Assembly: GCF_003860565.1 (NCBI RefSeq)
Contig: NZ_CP034157.1
Coordinates: forward strand, 992,001-1,056,000
DNA from: Cloacibacterium normanense
GTDB lineage: Bacteria; Bacteroidota; Bacteroidia; Flavobacteriales; Weeksellaceae
Reading direction: 5' to 3'
Length of the DNA: 64,000 nt
A program made the translations under genes and the position numbers. The notes beneath the pieces were generated by a model. It saw nothing but the letters and a program-made list of their open reading frames with translations. It made no database searches and had not been told where the DNA came from. Positions 17,108 to 25,707 of the stretch are shown here, piece by piece. Position 1 is the first letter of the stretch; every line of letters starts with the position of its first letter.

Positions 17108-17273
17108 CACAGATTTTCACAGAAAAATTTAACGAATGTTTAAAATCTTATAAATCTGTGCATCTAATAGAAATAAAATCAATTTGAAAAAAAATTAAGT
17201 ATTAATTTAAAAATCATATCATTTTTTTTTATCAATTCAAATTTGTAAAATCTGTGCAATCTGTGAGAGAAAA
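17094..17273. repeat. Large palindromic repeat, CACAGATT family
   Basis: The ends are inverted copies: TTTCTCACAGAT at 17094-17105 and ATCTGTGAGAGAAA ending near 17273. The left arm has CACAGATAA, CACAGATTTT and CACAGAAAA units; the right arm has TCTGTGCA and TCTGTGAG. The ~100-base AT-rich centre looks unstructured. The left end overlaps the stop of the glycosyltransferase gene. Confidence 0.7.
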
Positions 17274-17320
17274 ATTCCGTATTTTAGCAAAAATTAAGTT
17301 TTAATAAAAAATAATATAAA

Positions 17321-18724
17321 ATGTCACAATTTGATGTTACTGTAATTGGTTCTGGACCTGGAGGTTACGTAGCTGCATTAAGATGCGCACAATTAGGTTT
17401 CAAAACTGCTCTTATCGAGAAATATTCTACTTTGGGAGGAACTTGCTTAAATGTAGGTTGTATTCCGTCAAAAGCACTTTTAGACAGCTCAGAACATTTC
17501 GAAAATGCAAAACATAATTTTGCAAATCACGGAATTATTATCAACGAACCTCAAGCTGATTTGGCAAGAATGGTGGCTCGTAAAAACGAAGTAGTAGATC
17601 AAACTACCAAAGGAATTAATTTCTTGATGGACAAAAATAAAGTAACTGTTTTTGAAGGTTTGGGTAGTTTCGAATCTGCTACTCAAGTAAAAGTAACGAA
17701 AAATGATGGTTCTTCTGAAATTTTAGAAACCAAATATGCAATTGTTGCTACAGGTTCTAAACCATCTACTTTGCCTTTCATCACTATAGATAAAGAAAGA
17801 ATTATCACTTCTACGGAAGCGTTGAATTTAAAAGAAATTCCAAAACATTTGGTAGTAATCGGTGGTGGTGTTATTGGTCTAGAATTAGGCTCTGTTTATT
17901 TGAGATTAGGTTCTCAGGTAACCGTTGTAGAATATATGGACAAAATTATTCCCACAATGGATGGCGCTTTGTCTAAAGAATTGACTAAAGTTCTTAAAAA
18001 ACAAGGTATGAAATTCATGCTTTCAACTGGAGTTCAATCTGTAGAAAGAAACGGAGATTCTGTAAAAATTACAGCGAAAGACAAAAAAGGAGAAGAAGTA
18101 AGTGTAGAAGGAGATTATGTTTTAGTTTCTGTAGGTAGAAAACCTTACACAGAAGGTCTTGGCTTAGAAAAAGCTGGAGTAGAACTAGACGAAAGAGGAA
18201 GAGTAAAAGTAAACGACCATTTACAAACTAATGTTGCCAATATTTATGCAATCGGTGACGTAGTAAAAGGAGCTATGTTGGCTCACAAAGCGGAAGAAGA
18301 AGGCGTTTTCGTAGCTGAAACTTTAGCAGGTCAAAAACCACACATCAATTATAACTTAATTCCAGGAGTTGTTTACACTTGGCCAGAAGTTGCAGGAGTG
18401 GGTAAGACCGAAGAGCAATTAAAAGAAGAAGGAGCAGCTTATAAAGTAGGTTCTTTCCCAATGAGAGCTTTAGGAAGAAGCCGTGCTTCTGGAGATGTTG
18501 ACGGATTAATTAAAATTTTGGCTGATGAAAAAACAGACGAAGTTTTAGGTGTTCACATGATTGGTGCAAGAGCTGCAGACTTAATTGCAGAAGCTGTAAC
18601 TGCTATGGAATTCCGTGCTAGTGCAGAAGATATTTCTAGAATGTCTCATGCACATCCTACTTATGCAGAAGCGATTAAAGAAGCTGCATTAGACGCTACA
18701 GGAAAACGTGCGATTCACATGTAA
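17321..18724 (+). CDS. lpd: Dihydrolipoyl dehydrogenase (E3)
   Basis: A 467-residue flavoprotein. It has the FAD-binding VIGSGPGGYVAALRCAQLG, the redox disulfide GGTCLNVGCIPSKALL (Cys42, Cys47), the NAD-binding VVIGGGVIGLELGSVYLRLG, an FAD site NIYAIGDVVKGAMLAHKAEE, and the catalytic His in SHAHPTYAEAIKEAAL. It reoxidises dihydrolipoyl groups of 2-oxoacid dehydrogenase complexes and glycine cleavage in the cytoplasm, making NADH. The gene is monocistronic here, between two repeat elements and with a strong terminator, so it probably serves several complexes. Confidence 0.96.
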   Translation: MSQFDVTVIGSGPGGYVAALRCAQLGFKTALIEKYSTLGGTCLNVGCIPSKALLDSSEHFENAKHNFANHGIIINEPQADLARMVARKNEVVDQTTKGINFLMDKNKVTVFEGLGSFESATQVKVTKNDGSSEILETKYAIVATGSKPSTLPFITIDKERIITSTEALNLKEIPKHLVVIGGGVIGLELGSVYLRLGSQVTVVEYMDKIIPTMDGALSKELTKVLKKQGMKFMLSTGVQSVERNGDSVKITAKDKKGEEVSVEGDYVLVSVGRKPYTEGLGLEKAGVELDERGRVKVNDHLQTNVANIYAIGDVVKGAMLAHKAEEEGVFVAETLAGQKPHINYNLIPGVVYTWPEVAGVGKTEEQLKEEGAAYKVGSFPMRALGRSRASGDVDGLIKILADEKTDEVLGVHMIGARAADLIAEAVTAMEFRASAEDISRMSHAHPTYAEAIKEAALDATGKRAIHM

Positions 18725-18763
18725 TTTTTGATTGAAAAATTTAAAAATTAAATAATTAAAGAT

Positions 18764-18792
18764 AAAAGAGAAGTTTCGGCTTCTCTTTTTTA
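18764..18792 (+). terminator. Terminator after lpd
   Basis: A 10-bp stem (AAAAGAGAAG/CTTCTCTTTT) with a six-base loop is followed by T residues. Confidence 0.85.
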
Positions 18793-18795
18793 TTT

Positions 18796-18882
18796 GGGCA
18801 GCAATTTCCTCGTTCCGCTCCCGCTTTTTTGTTTCGCTTCGCTACACAAAAAGAGCTCCGCTCAACTCGGGCTGCAATTCGG
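18796..18882. repeat. GC-rich dispersed palindromic repeat
   Basis: About 87 bases that are far more GC-rich than the surroundings. It contains CGTTCCGCTCCCGC and GAGCTCCGCTCAACTCGGG blocks around a hairpin (TTTTTTGT facing ACAAAAAG), and GGGCAGCAATT/GGGCTGCAATT at its ends. It resembles the short non-coding GC-rich repeats scattered in flavobacterial genomes. No ORF is likely. Confidence 0.55.
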
Positions 18883-18933
18883 TTATCATTTAGAAAATTT
18901 CTGCAACTTTTTTTTGTACATTTGATTTTTATG

Positions 18934-19010
18934 TTTCTCGCAGATTGCGCAGATTTTGCAGATGATTGAAAATAAAAAATCTTTTGAATCAGCCAAATCA
19001 GCGAGAGAAA
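18934..19010. repeat. Palindromic repeat of 9-bp CGCAGATTN units
   Basis: Units CGCAGATTG, CGCAGATTT and TGCAGATGA follow each other at 9-base spacing after the end sequence TTTCTC; the other end reads AAATCAGCGAGAGAAA. Same design as the elements at 15954 and 17094 but a different unit. Confidence 0.7.
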
Positions 19011-19053
19011 GTGAAAAATTCTAAAATATCACCATTTCAAAAAAATTAAAAAT

Positions 19054-19488
19054 ATGATTACAAAACCTATATTTCCATGTCTTTGGTACGATGGAAAAGC
19101 CAGAGAAGCTGCAGATTTTTATTGCCAAATTTTCCCTAATTCTAAAATCCTTTCGGATAATGGAATGGTCGTGAAATTTGAACTGAACGGAAGAGAATTC
19201 ATGGGATTAAATGGCGGCCCGAATTTCAAATTTGATGAAGCCGTTTCTTTTTGCATAGAATGCGAAACACAAGAAGAAATAGATTACTATTGGGAAAATT
19301 TACTGAAAAATGGAGGAAACGAAAAAGTTTGCGGTTGGCTTACAGACCAGTTCGGAATGTGTTGGCAAGTCTATCCAAAGATTTTAGTTGATATGATGAA
19401 TGACGCCGAAAAAGCACCAAAAGCAGTAGAAGCATTTCAGAAAATGATAAAATTTGATATACAAGCTTTACTTGATGCTGTGAAATAA
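19054..19488 (+). CDS. VOC-family (PhnB-like) metalloprotein
   Basis: A 144-residue protein of the vicinal-oxygen-chelate superfamily, PhnB/DUF-type branch. Typical features: an N-terminal PCLWYDGKAREAADFYCQIF strand-helix, VVKFELNGREFMGLNGGP, a FCIECETQEEIDYYWENL helix and the ending LTDQFGMCWQVYPKIL. Members include glyoxalase-like and antibiotic-binding proteins, often dimeric, but this branch has no established substrate. It is sometimes annotated as a demethylubiquinone methyltransferase, which the sequence does not support. It stands alone between a repeat and the next promoter. Confidence 0.78.
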   Translation: MITKPIFPCLWYDGKAREAADFYCQIFPNSKILSDNGMVVKFELNGREFMGLNGGPNFKFDEAVSFCIECETQEEIDYYWENLLKNGGNEKVCGWLTDQFGMCWQVYPKILVDMMNDAEKAPKAVEAFQKMIKFDIQALLDAVK

Positions 19489-19501
19489 AACCTTACCTTT
19501 G
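19472..19501 (+). promoter_or_regulatory. Promoter (TTG - 19 bp - TACCTTTG)
   Basis: TTG at 19472-19474 and TACCTTTG at 19494-19501 are 19 bases apart, the canonical Bacteroidota spacing. It starts inside the end of the VOC gene and drives the S1-domain gene at 19530. Confidence 0.75.
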
Positions 19502-19529
19502 CAAAACTTACCAATTATCAATTATAAAA

Positions 19530-20366
19530 ATGCAGTTAGGAAAAACTCAAACTTTAAAAATCGCAGAAAAAAACACCTCTGGACTTTTCTTAGAATCTCA
19601 AACCGGTGAAAGAGCTTTTTTGCCTAAAATTTTTGCAGACGAAAATGCAGAAATAGGTGATGAAATATCAGTTTTCGTGTATCAAGATGATTCTGCTTTG
19701 AAAGCTACTACAGAAATTCCGCTTTGCGAAGTAGGAGAGTTTGCAGTGATGACTTGCGTGCAATCTTTGCCAAGTGGCGCTTTTATGGACTGGGGAATTA
19801 TCAAAGATTTATTTATTCCTTACAAGCAACAAAAAGGTAAAATTCTCGAAGGAAAACGTTATTTGGTGTACGTTTATGTAGATGATGTTTCAGACAGAAT
19901 TACAGGAACCACTAAGTTTAAGAGAAATCAATCTTACGATAATGTTCCTTTCAAAAAAGGGGAAGAAGTAAATCTTATCATTGCAGGAGAATCAGAAATT
20001 GGTTTCAATGTAGTGGTAAATAAAAAATATTTGGGCTTAATTTACAGTTCGGATGTTTTCAAAAAATTATATCCGTTGTCTGAAGAAACAGGCTACATCA
20101 AAACCATCAGAGAAGACGGTAAAATAGATGTTACCCTTCAAAAACAAGGTTATGAAAACAATCATGATGAATTTCAACAAAAAATTCTTCAGAAATTAGA
20201 AGAAAATTACGGAATTCTCTATCTCTCAGACAAATCAGAACCAGAAGAAATAAAACAAGAACTGCAAATGAGTAAAAAGAATTTCAAAAAGGCAATTGGC
20301 GGTTTATACAAAGACCAAGTCATAGAAATTCTGGAAGACAAAATCAGACTCATCAACGAAGAATAA
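19530..20366 (+). CDS. CvfB-like S1 RNA-binding protein
   Basis: A 278-residue protein of the CvfB/YitL type. It consists of consecutive OB-fold S1 modules: residues ~5-60, ~65-135 (GAFMDWGIIKDLFIPYKQQ is the clearest S1 pattern), ~140-215 (LGLIYSSDVFKKLYPL, DGKIDVTLQKQGY), then a C-terminal winged-helix-like region (KILQKLEENYGILYL, KKNFKKAIGGLYKDQVIEI). Family members bind RNA and affect virulence gene expression in Staphylococcus; the exact role in Bacteroidota is unknown. It has its own promoter (19472-19501) and a terminator shared with the convergent T9SS gene. Confidence 0.82.
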   Translation: MQLGKTQTLKIAEKNTSGLFLESQTGERAFLPKIFADENAEIGDEISVFVYQDDSALKATTEIPLCEVGEFAVMTCVQSLPSGAFMDWGIIKDLFIPYKQQKGKILEGKRYLVYVYVDDVSDRITGTTKFKRNQSYDNVPFKKGEEVNLIIAGESEIGFNVVVNKKYLGLIYSSDVFKKLYPLSEETGYIKTIREDGKIDVTLQKQGYENNHDEFQQKILQKLEENYGILYLSDKSEPEEIKQELQMSKKNFKKAIGGLYKDQVIEILEDKIRLINEE

Positions 20367-20370
20367 AACA

Positions 20371-20396
20371 AAAAGAGCAGAAATTTCTGCTCTTTT
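20371..20396. terminator. Bidirectional terminator
   Basis: A perfect 13-bp inverted repeat (AAAAGAGCAGAAA/TTTCTGCTCTTTT) flanked by A and T runs lies between two convergent genes and ends at the base before the stop codon of the minus-strand gene. Confidence 0.88.
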
Positions 20397-23300
20397 TTAG
20401 TTTCTATTTTTAATTAAAACATAACCTTGTAAAATTCGTCCGTCTGAAACTTTCAGAACATACCAATACGTTCCAGTTGGTAAAATTCTGCTATTAATTT
20501 GTCCGTTCCATTCAAAAGTACCATTAATTATTTTTTTCAAAACAGCAGTGCCAAATCTGTCTAAAATAGTGATTTCTGAGTTAAGATAATTTTCCATTCC
20601 TGTGATTTTCCAAGTGTCATTTATACCATCAGAATTAGGAGTGAAAGTATTCGGAATATCAAAAATGGTAAAATTCATTTCGCCAATAATACAGCCCAAT
20701 TTTGTTTTTACATAAACCGTATAACTTCCATTATTTAAATTCGTAAATTCTGGGTTATTTTGCCAATTTGAATTATCTAAAGAATAAACGAAATCACCAT
20801 TTGCCGAAAGTAAAACTTTCGCATCATTATTCGTGATTTCCACTTTTAAAATATTGGCTAAAATAGATTGATTGACTAGAGTAGAACTTGTATTTTTACA
20901 ATCAGAATTATTGGTTACTTCTACGGTGTATTTGCCAACTTCTGAAACATTTAAAATCTGAGCATTAGAAATAGGAGTTGGGGTTCCTTCTTTTGTCCAA
21001 ACATAAGATTTAAAGCCAGAACCAGCGTCTAAATTTACCGAAAGTCCTCTACAAAATTCTGCATTCACAGGAAGATTAACAACAGGTTTTGGATTGAGTT
21101 GAAGCTTTAATTGAACCATTTTCCAACAACCATCTGCACTTTTCACTTTTACATTGAAAATATTAAAACCAATGATGAGATTTGTATTGGCAAAATCAGC
21201 AATTGGATTGTTGTTTTGGTCATAATATTCAAAAATATAAGCTGAAGAACCTGTGATGATATTTTCTTGATATTTTCTTAAATCTTCGGTTTTAGAATTG
21301 GCGGTAGTATCATTGCAAAAGGTTAACTGATAATCATTTGCAGGAAGTGAATTGGCAGTTAAAGTGACTTTAATTTCTAGTTTTGGACTTTCGCAATTAT
21401 TTAAAGTTTGTGTAACAAAATACGATGTATTGTTTTGAAGAACAGTTGTGTTAGACAAGACATTTCCTAAGTTATCATAAAACTTCAACGAAGTTCCTGT
21501 TACAGCCAAATCTTTAATCTGAGCATTTCTGGAATTACAAAAATCTTGATTTGTATTTCCTGTAGGAAGTGGAGTAGCATTTACTTTTACTTGAATAGAA
21601 ATCTTATCACTTTCGCAACCATTAATGGTTTGTGAAGCGTAATAAGTAGTTCCATCAATCAATGGAGTTGCAGTATTTAAAACATTTCCAGAGTTATCAT
21701 ACCAAATAATATTATGGCCAGTTATCTGAATGTCTGAAATTTTTGGAGCATCAATCGCACAAAAAGTTTGTGACGAACTAGCAGTTGGTAAAGCAGGAGA
21801 AGTAATAATTACTTTTTGAGTTTGCGAGAAAGTATTTCCGTTTTCATCATCGTATTTCCAAGTGATGTTGTAAGTTCCGGGAATAGAATATTGCAAAGCA
21901 TCTGTAGTAGTAGCCGTAATTTTACCAGAACAATTATCTGTTGCAGTAGGAATAGTAGAAACTACAGTATGACAGTCTCCTGTAATATCTGGTAAATTTG
22001 TAATATCTGGATTTGGAGGTGTTTTGTCTTCTACTTTAACTTCTACGGTATAAGTTCCGTCACAATCGCCAGTTCCAGAAATGGTACAAGAATATGTTCC
22101 AGAATTTGCAGAAGTAGCATTCGGTATAATTGGATTTTGGTCTGTAGAAGTGAAACCATTTGGTCCAGTCCAAGAATAAGAAGTTCCGCCAGAAGCTTCA
22201 AGTTTTATAGCTGTGTTTGGGCAAACTGGGGAGTTGGAAGTCACAAAAACATTATTGGTGCAATCTTGGAATTTACTAACAAAGTATGAAGTTCCATATT
22301 CTGGTTGTGTCATAAACACGCCAGAAGTAGCATTAACAGTTCGTCCTTCTCCAAAAAGATAGATAAAATTGTTTTTGTAATAAATACTGTAACTAGGTGT
22401 ATAATAACTTCCCCAAATTAATGTACCGTTGGTATCAAATTTCGAGAAAAATCCGTTATGATTACCAATATCTTTATAATAAGCATTAGGAGTAGAAATA
22501 TCTGTTGAGTTATGAGAAGTTCCAGATATGTAAACAGTTCCATTATTAGTTACATTTAGAGAAAGAACTACATCTTCATAACGTGTATTTGCACCATAAT
22601 ATGTTCCCCAAATTCTTTTTCCATTTTCATCAATTTTTGCTATAAAAATATCACTCTCATTTCCTCCAAAAACACTTTTATGAGAACCAGATGTAGCAAT
22701 ATTGGCATCTGCACTAGTATTTCCTGCTATGTAAATGTTTTTATTTCGATCTGTTCCAATCCCATATATAAAATTATTTTTATCATGAACGCCACTTACG
22801 GGAAACAAAAGATTTCCGCCATAATACGTTCCCCATTGTTTTTTAAAATTAGAATCAAATTTTATAATGAGTGAATTATAGTTACCAATTATATTTGGTT
22901 GATGAGTTCCTACAGTACCTTCATTAGAATTCCAAAAATTAGTAACCCAACCAGAAATAAAATAATTATTATCAATATCCACAGCTGTATGATAAACAGG
23001 TCCTATAAGATAACTCCCGTAAATATGATTTCCTGTTTTTGAAAATTTTGCAAAAAAACCATTATTCCAATTACCAAGGGAAGTAATATAACCATCCGTA
23101 GTAGCAATTCCGGTTTTGCTATTTGCCTTTCCGCCAATAAATAAATCTTCATTCATATCCAGACTTAGCGAGTAGATGTCGTCAAACCCATCATCTCCAA
23201 AATAAGTTCCCCAAATTCTTTGACCAGTATTATTAAATTTCATAATTATTCCTTCTCTAGTTGAGATAGAAGCAAATTGTTTATGAGATCCTGGAGTTGT

Positions 23301-24443
23301 TATATTGTTGGGAATTGTTCTTAAATCATCCGCAGCATTACCTACTATATAAATTTCTCCAGAGGAATTAATTTGAAAGTCATTAATAATACTAGAAAAT
23401 GCACCACTTGTGTAGATTGTTGAAGGATTACCAATTAGAGTTGCCCAATTTCTACTTCCATCTGGATTGAATTTTGTTAAACTAGCATATTCATCTAAAT
23501 AATATCCAGAAGATTGAAATGCACCAGTAGTTGCAAAATTATTTATATACCTTACACAAGTTGTTACAAAAATATTATTCTGGTAATCTGCTCTAATTTT
23601 TTTTATACGACTATAATAGGAATCTCCATAATAAAATGTCCCCCAAATCCTTGTAGGAACTGGGTCTATAACCACTGTTTTATCAAAAGAATCTTGTGGA
23701 GCAGCAAACCCGAAAACTCCGTTTTCCATTTCCCTGAACTGAACAGATAAATCTGTTTTTTTAGAAGGTTCTTCCATCCAAGAATGCGGTATGTTTTCTT
23801 GCATCTCTCCAAATCTTAGATTCATAGAGAGTTTTCCATCTTTGAGTTTGGTTTTTGCTCCTTTAAATTTGAGTTTAATGTCAGAAATTTTTCCTTTTGG
23901 ATGGATGATGAAGTTATATTCTATGGTTTTAGCACTATCTTTTGGTTTGAAGAAAACCAAATCTATATTGGGATAGATGTTTTTATAAGTAATTTTTTGG
24001 TAACGGTGAACTTCTGTTACGCCTTCTGGTTTATGGGGAATGTTGTAGTAGTTTTCATAATCCGTAGATTTTCCTTCTGCTATGATTTCAGGGTTTTTAT
24101 TGGCATTTAGAAAGTCTATGTCCACTCTATGAAACTTAAATTTATAGTCAAACTCATCTTTTGGTTTTCTATCAAGAGCAGTTAAAGAATTTTCGACTTT
24201 AGATTTTTTCTTTTTCGTTTTTTCTACTTCGTAAACGTCGTAAGAAAATCCTTCTTTTTTGATTTGAACATTTAGTCCACCAGAATTGAATAAATATTTA
24301 ACTTTAGAATTGGCATTTCCCTTTTGGTCAATGATTTGACCTTTGTTTTCATAAAAATAAAAATCAGATTGCGATTGCAATTTTTGCTGAGAAAACACAG
24401 AAATAAAAAACGAAAATATAAAAAGAAAATAGATTTTTTTCAT
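20397..24443 (-). CDS. Large T9SS type B cargo protein with beta-propeller and Ig-like modules
   Basis: A 1348-residue secreted protein. A signal peptide (MKKIYFLFIFSFFISVFSQ) leads to an N-terminal beta-rich domain common in such proteins (~25-270), then a propeller-like region of SBBP repeats (~270-760) recognisable by recurring RIWGTYFGDD or KQWGTYYGGN blocks. Ig/PKD-like modules follow (SYSWTGPNGFTSTDQNP; a HYR-like DNCSGKITATTTD; two copies of an FC-x-A ... YYASQTINGCES module). The last ~85 residues are the type B sorting domain (FTPNSDGINDTWKI, FEWNGQ, LPTGTYWYVLKVSDG). It is exported by the T9SS and probably attached to or released from the cell surface. Module content suggests adhesion or surface structure. 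Confidence 0.88.
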   Translation of the reverse strand: MKKIYFLFIFSFFISVFSQQKLQSQSDFYFYENKGQIIDQKGNANSKVKYLFNSGGLNVQIKKEGFSYDVYEVEKTKKKKSKVENSLTALDRKPKDEFDYKFKFHRVDIDFLNANKNPEIIAEGKSTDYENYYNIPHKPEGVTEVHRYQKITYKNIYPNIDLVFFKPKDSAKTIEYNFIIHPKGKISDIKLKFKGAKTKLKDGKLSMNLRFGEMQENIPHSWMEEPSKKTDLSVQFREMENGVFGFAAPQDSFDKTVVIDPVPTRIWGTFYYGDSYYSRIKKIRADYQNNIFVTTCVRYINNFATTGAFQSSGYYLDEYASLTKFNPDGSRNWATLIGNPSTIYTSGAFSSIINDFQINSSGEIYIVGNAADDLRTIPNNITTPGSHKQFASISTREGIIMKFNNTGQRIWGTYFGDDGFDDIYSLSLDMNEDLFIGGKANSKTGIATTDGYITSLGNWNNGFFAKFSKTGNHIYGSYLIGPVYHTAVDIDNNYFISGWVTNFWNSNEGTVGTHQPNIIGNYNSLIIKFDSNFKKQWGTYYGGNLLFPVSGVHDKNNFIYGIGTDRNKNIYIAGNTSADANIATSGSHKSVFGGNESDIFIAKIDENGKRIWGTYYGANTRYEDVVLSLNVTNNGTVYISGTSHNSTDISTPNAYYKDIGNHNGFFSKFDTNGTLIWGSYYTPSYSIYYKNNFIYLFGEGRTVNATSGVFMTQPEYGTSYFVSKFQDCTNNVFVTSNSPVCPNTAIKLEASGGTSYSWTGPNGFTSTDQNPIIPNATSANSGTYSCTISGTGDCDGTYTVEVKVEDKTPPNPDITNLPDITGDCHTVVSTIPTATDNCSGKITATTTDALQYSIPGTYNITWKYDDENGNTFSQTQKVIITSPALPTASSSQTFCAIDAPKISDIQITGHNIIWYDNSGNVLNTATPLIDGTTYYASQTINGCESDKISIQVKVNATPLPTGNTNQDFCNSRNAQIKDLAVTGTSLKFYDNLGNVLSNTTVLQNNTSYFVTQTLNNCESPKLEIKVTLTANSLPANDYQLTFCNDTTANSKTEDLRKYQENIITGSSAYIFEYYDQNNNPIADFANTNLIIGFNIFNVKVKSADGCWKMVQLKLQLNPKPVVNLPVNAEFCRGLSVNLDAGSGFKSYVWTKEGTPTPISNAQILNVSEVGKYTVEVTNNSDCKNTSSTLVNQSILANILKVEITNNDAKVLLSANGDFVYSLDNSNWQNNPEFTNLNNGSYTVYVKTKLGCIIGEMNFTIFDIPNTFTPNSDGINDTWKITGMENYLNSEITILDRFGTAVLKKIINGTFEWNGQINSRILPTGTYWYVLKVSDGRILQGYVLIKNRN

Positions 24444-24468
24444 GGTTAATTTTAGACCTTCAAATCTA

Positions 24469-24822
24469 CTAATTTTCCTCTTTTCTTACAATCAGAATAA
24501 AATCTTCTTCTAAAAATTTATACCCAAAATCATACACAAAATAATATTGAGCGCCGTTTTTATAGGTTTTAATATTGGTGAAATATTCGAAATCAAAACC
24601 AGCAACCGAAAGTTTATTTCTAGTAGTTTTGGCTTTGTTTTCTACAAAATTTTGTTCAGAGAGAATCTTGAAATTCTTGCGCAGTTTATTGTTAATATTG
24701 CGCATAAGGTTGGTTTGGTCTTTGTTCTGTTTATTGTTATAGGCATTTCTACAGGCATCACTGCAGAATTTCTTATCTATTCTGCCCATGATTTTTTCGC
24801 CACATTCTAGACAGTTTTGCAT
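24469..24822 (-). CDS. Small protein with N-terminal C4 zinc finger
   Basis: A 117-residue protein. Residues 4-24 hold CLECGEKIMGRIDKKFCSDAC, a Cx2C...Cx3C knuckle likely to bind zinc, followed by RNAYNNKQN. The rest is a helical linker (residues ~35-65) and a short beta domain (FDFEYFTNIKTYKNGAQYYF, VYDFGYKFLEEDFILIV). This arrangement is widespread in Flavobacteriia with no known function; nucleic-acid binding is possible. It lies 25 bases upstream of the T9SS gene on the same strand. Confidence 0.75.
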   Translation of the reverse strand: MQNCLECGEKIMGRIDKKFCSDACRNAYNNKQNKDQTNLMRNINNKLRKNFKILSEQNFVENKAKTTRNKLSVAGFDFEYFTNIKTYKNGAQYYFVYDFGYKFLEEDFILIVRKEEN

Positions 24823-24843
24823 GGTATTAGTTTTTAGTAAAGA

Positions 24844-24868
24844 TAAAAAAATCCGTTTGTAAACGGAT
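24844..24868 (-). terminator. Terminator (minus strand), first of two copies
   Basis: An 8-bp stem (ATCCGTTT/AAACGGAT) followed on the minus strand by a T run. Nearly the same sequence, with its flank, recurs at 25604-25629. Confidence 0.7.
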
Positions 24869-24928
24869 AATATTTTTAAGAAAGATTTATTTCGATTTTT
24901 TTAAATACCGCAGTTTTAAAATAATTTA

Positions 24929-25582
24929 TTACCTGCGCTTTCTTTTCATAAAAATTATGAAGATGAGGAATATTAATATTGCAAAAACTGAATAGAGAAA
25001 GATTTTGAGTAATCCATTTTGATGCATCAGTAAGTCTATATCTCGTTTTTGTCTTTCAGTCTGTTTATTTGGAACATTTCCTTCATAATTTAAGTCAAAT
25101 ATTACTTTATCCTCTTGATTCGCTTTTTCAACTTCTATTTCATGCTCTTTCTCTAGTTTTTCTAATAATTCTAAATCTTTTTGAGTTACTTCTGAAAAGG
25201 GTTTAGTTTTAAAACAATATTCTGAATAGATAAATCCTGTGTCAGGTTCTATGTAACCAAATATTAGATACTCTTTATTTTGGTCAAAAAATAAATCACA
25301 AGATCTTAGTTGAGAAGAAAATATAGTTGCCGAAGTATTTTCTAGATATAAACCATCATAATAATCAAGTTTATAAATTTTTCCTATTCTTACATTACTT
25401 AATTGATTCTGAAGCGTTTTAAAACCTGAAGGAACTTTTTTAATGTCATTTATTTTTCCAATAAAAACAATCTCAGCATATTTAAATGATTGCTTAATAT
25501 CTAAGTCTTCGCATTTGCATCCAAAAATACTTATTGAAGTCATTATAAAACAAAGTGAAAATATTTTGATAATTGTTTTCAT
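24929..25582 (-). CDS. Hypothetical exported protein anchored by a C-terminal membrane helix
   Basis: A 217-residue protein. A signal sequence (residues 1-21) ends just before GCKCEDLDI, so the mature protein may start near a CxC pair. The CxC-start, the AEIVFIGKI strand and later paired cysteines (LRSCDLFF, YCFKTKPF) resemble NTR/TIMP-like domains; this is only a pattern match. A charged E/K-rich segment (~140-180) leads to a hydrophobic helix (~192-210) and a KRKRR stop-transfer tail. The protein is therefore likely held in the inner membrane with its domain outside. Function unknown. A terminator lies on either side, so it is transcribed alone. Confidence 0.65.
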   Translation of the reverse strand: MKTIIKIFSLCFIMTSISIFGCKCEDLDIKQSFKYAEIVFIGKINDIKKVPSGFKTLQNQLSNVRIGKIYKLDYYDGLYLENTSATIFSSQLRSCDLFFDQNKEYLIFGYIEPDTGFIYSEYCFKTKPFSEVTQKDLELLEKLEKEHEIEVEKANQEDKVIFDLNYEGNVPNKQTERQKRDIDLLMHQNGLLKIFLYSVFAILIFLIFIIFMKRKRR

Positions 25583-25603
25583 AGCAATTAGTTTTTAATA
25601 AAG

Positions 25604-25629
25604 ATAAAAAAATCCGTTTGTAAAGGGAT
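25604..25629 (-). terminator. Terminator (minus strand), second copy
   Basis: Stem ATCCGTTT/AAAGGGAT (one mismatch) with a T run on the minus strand. The flanking TTAGTTTTTAATAAAGAT also matches the first copy at 24844. Confidence 0.6.
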
Positions 25630-25707
25630 AATTTTTTTTGATTTTTAATATTCGATATAAATTAGAATGTTTCAGAGTTTGTTTTTGACCCAAAATTTTA
25701 TCTTAAG

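Noticed and set aside
19054-19488. 3-demethylubiquinone methyltransferase
   Set aside because: The sequence is a VOC/PhnB-like fold without a SAM-binding motif; the name is a common misannotation.
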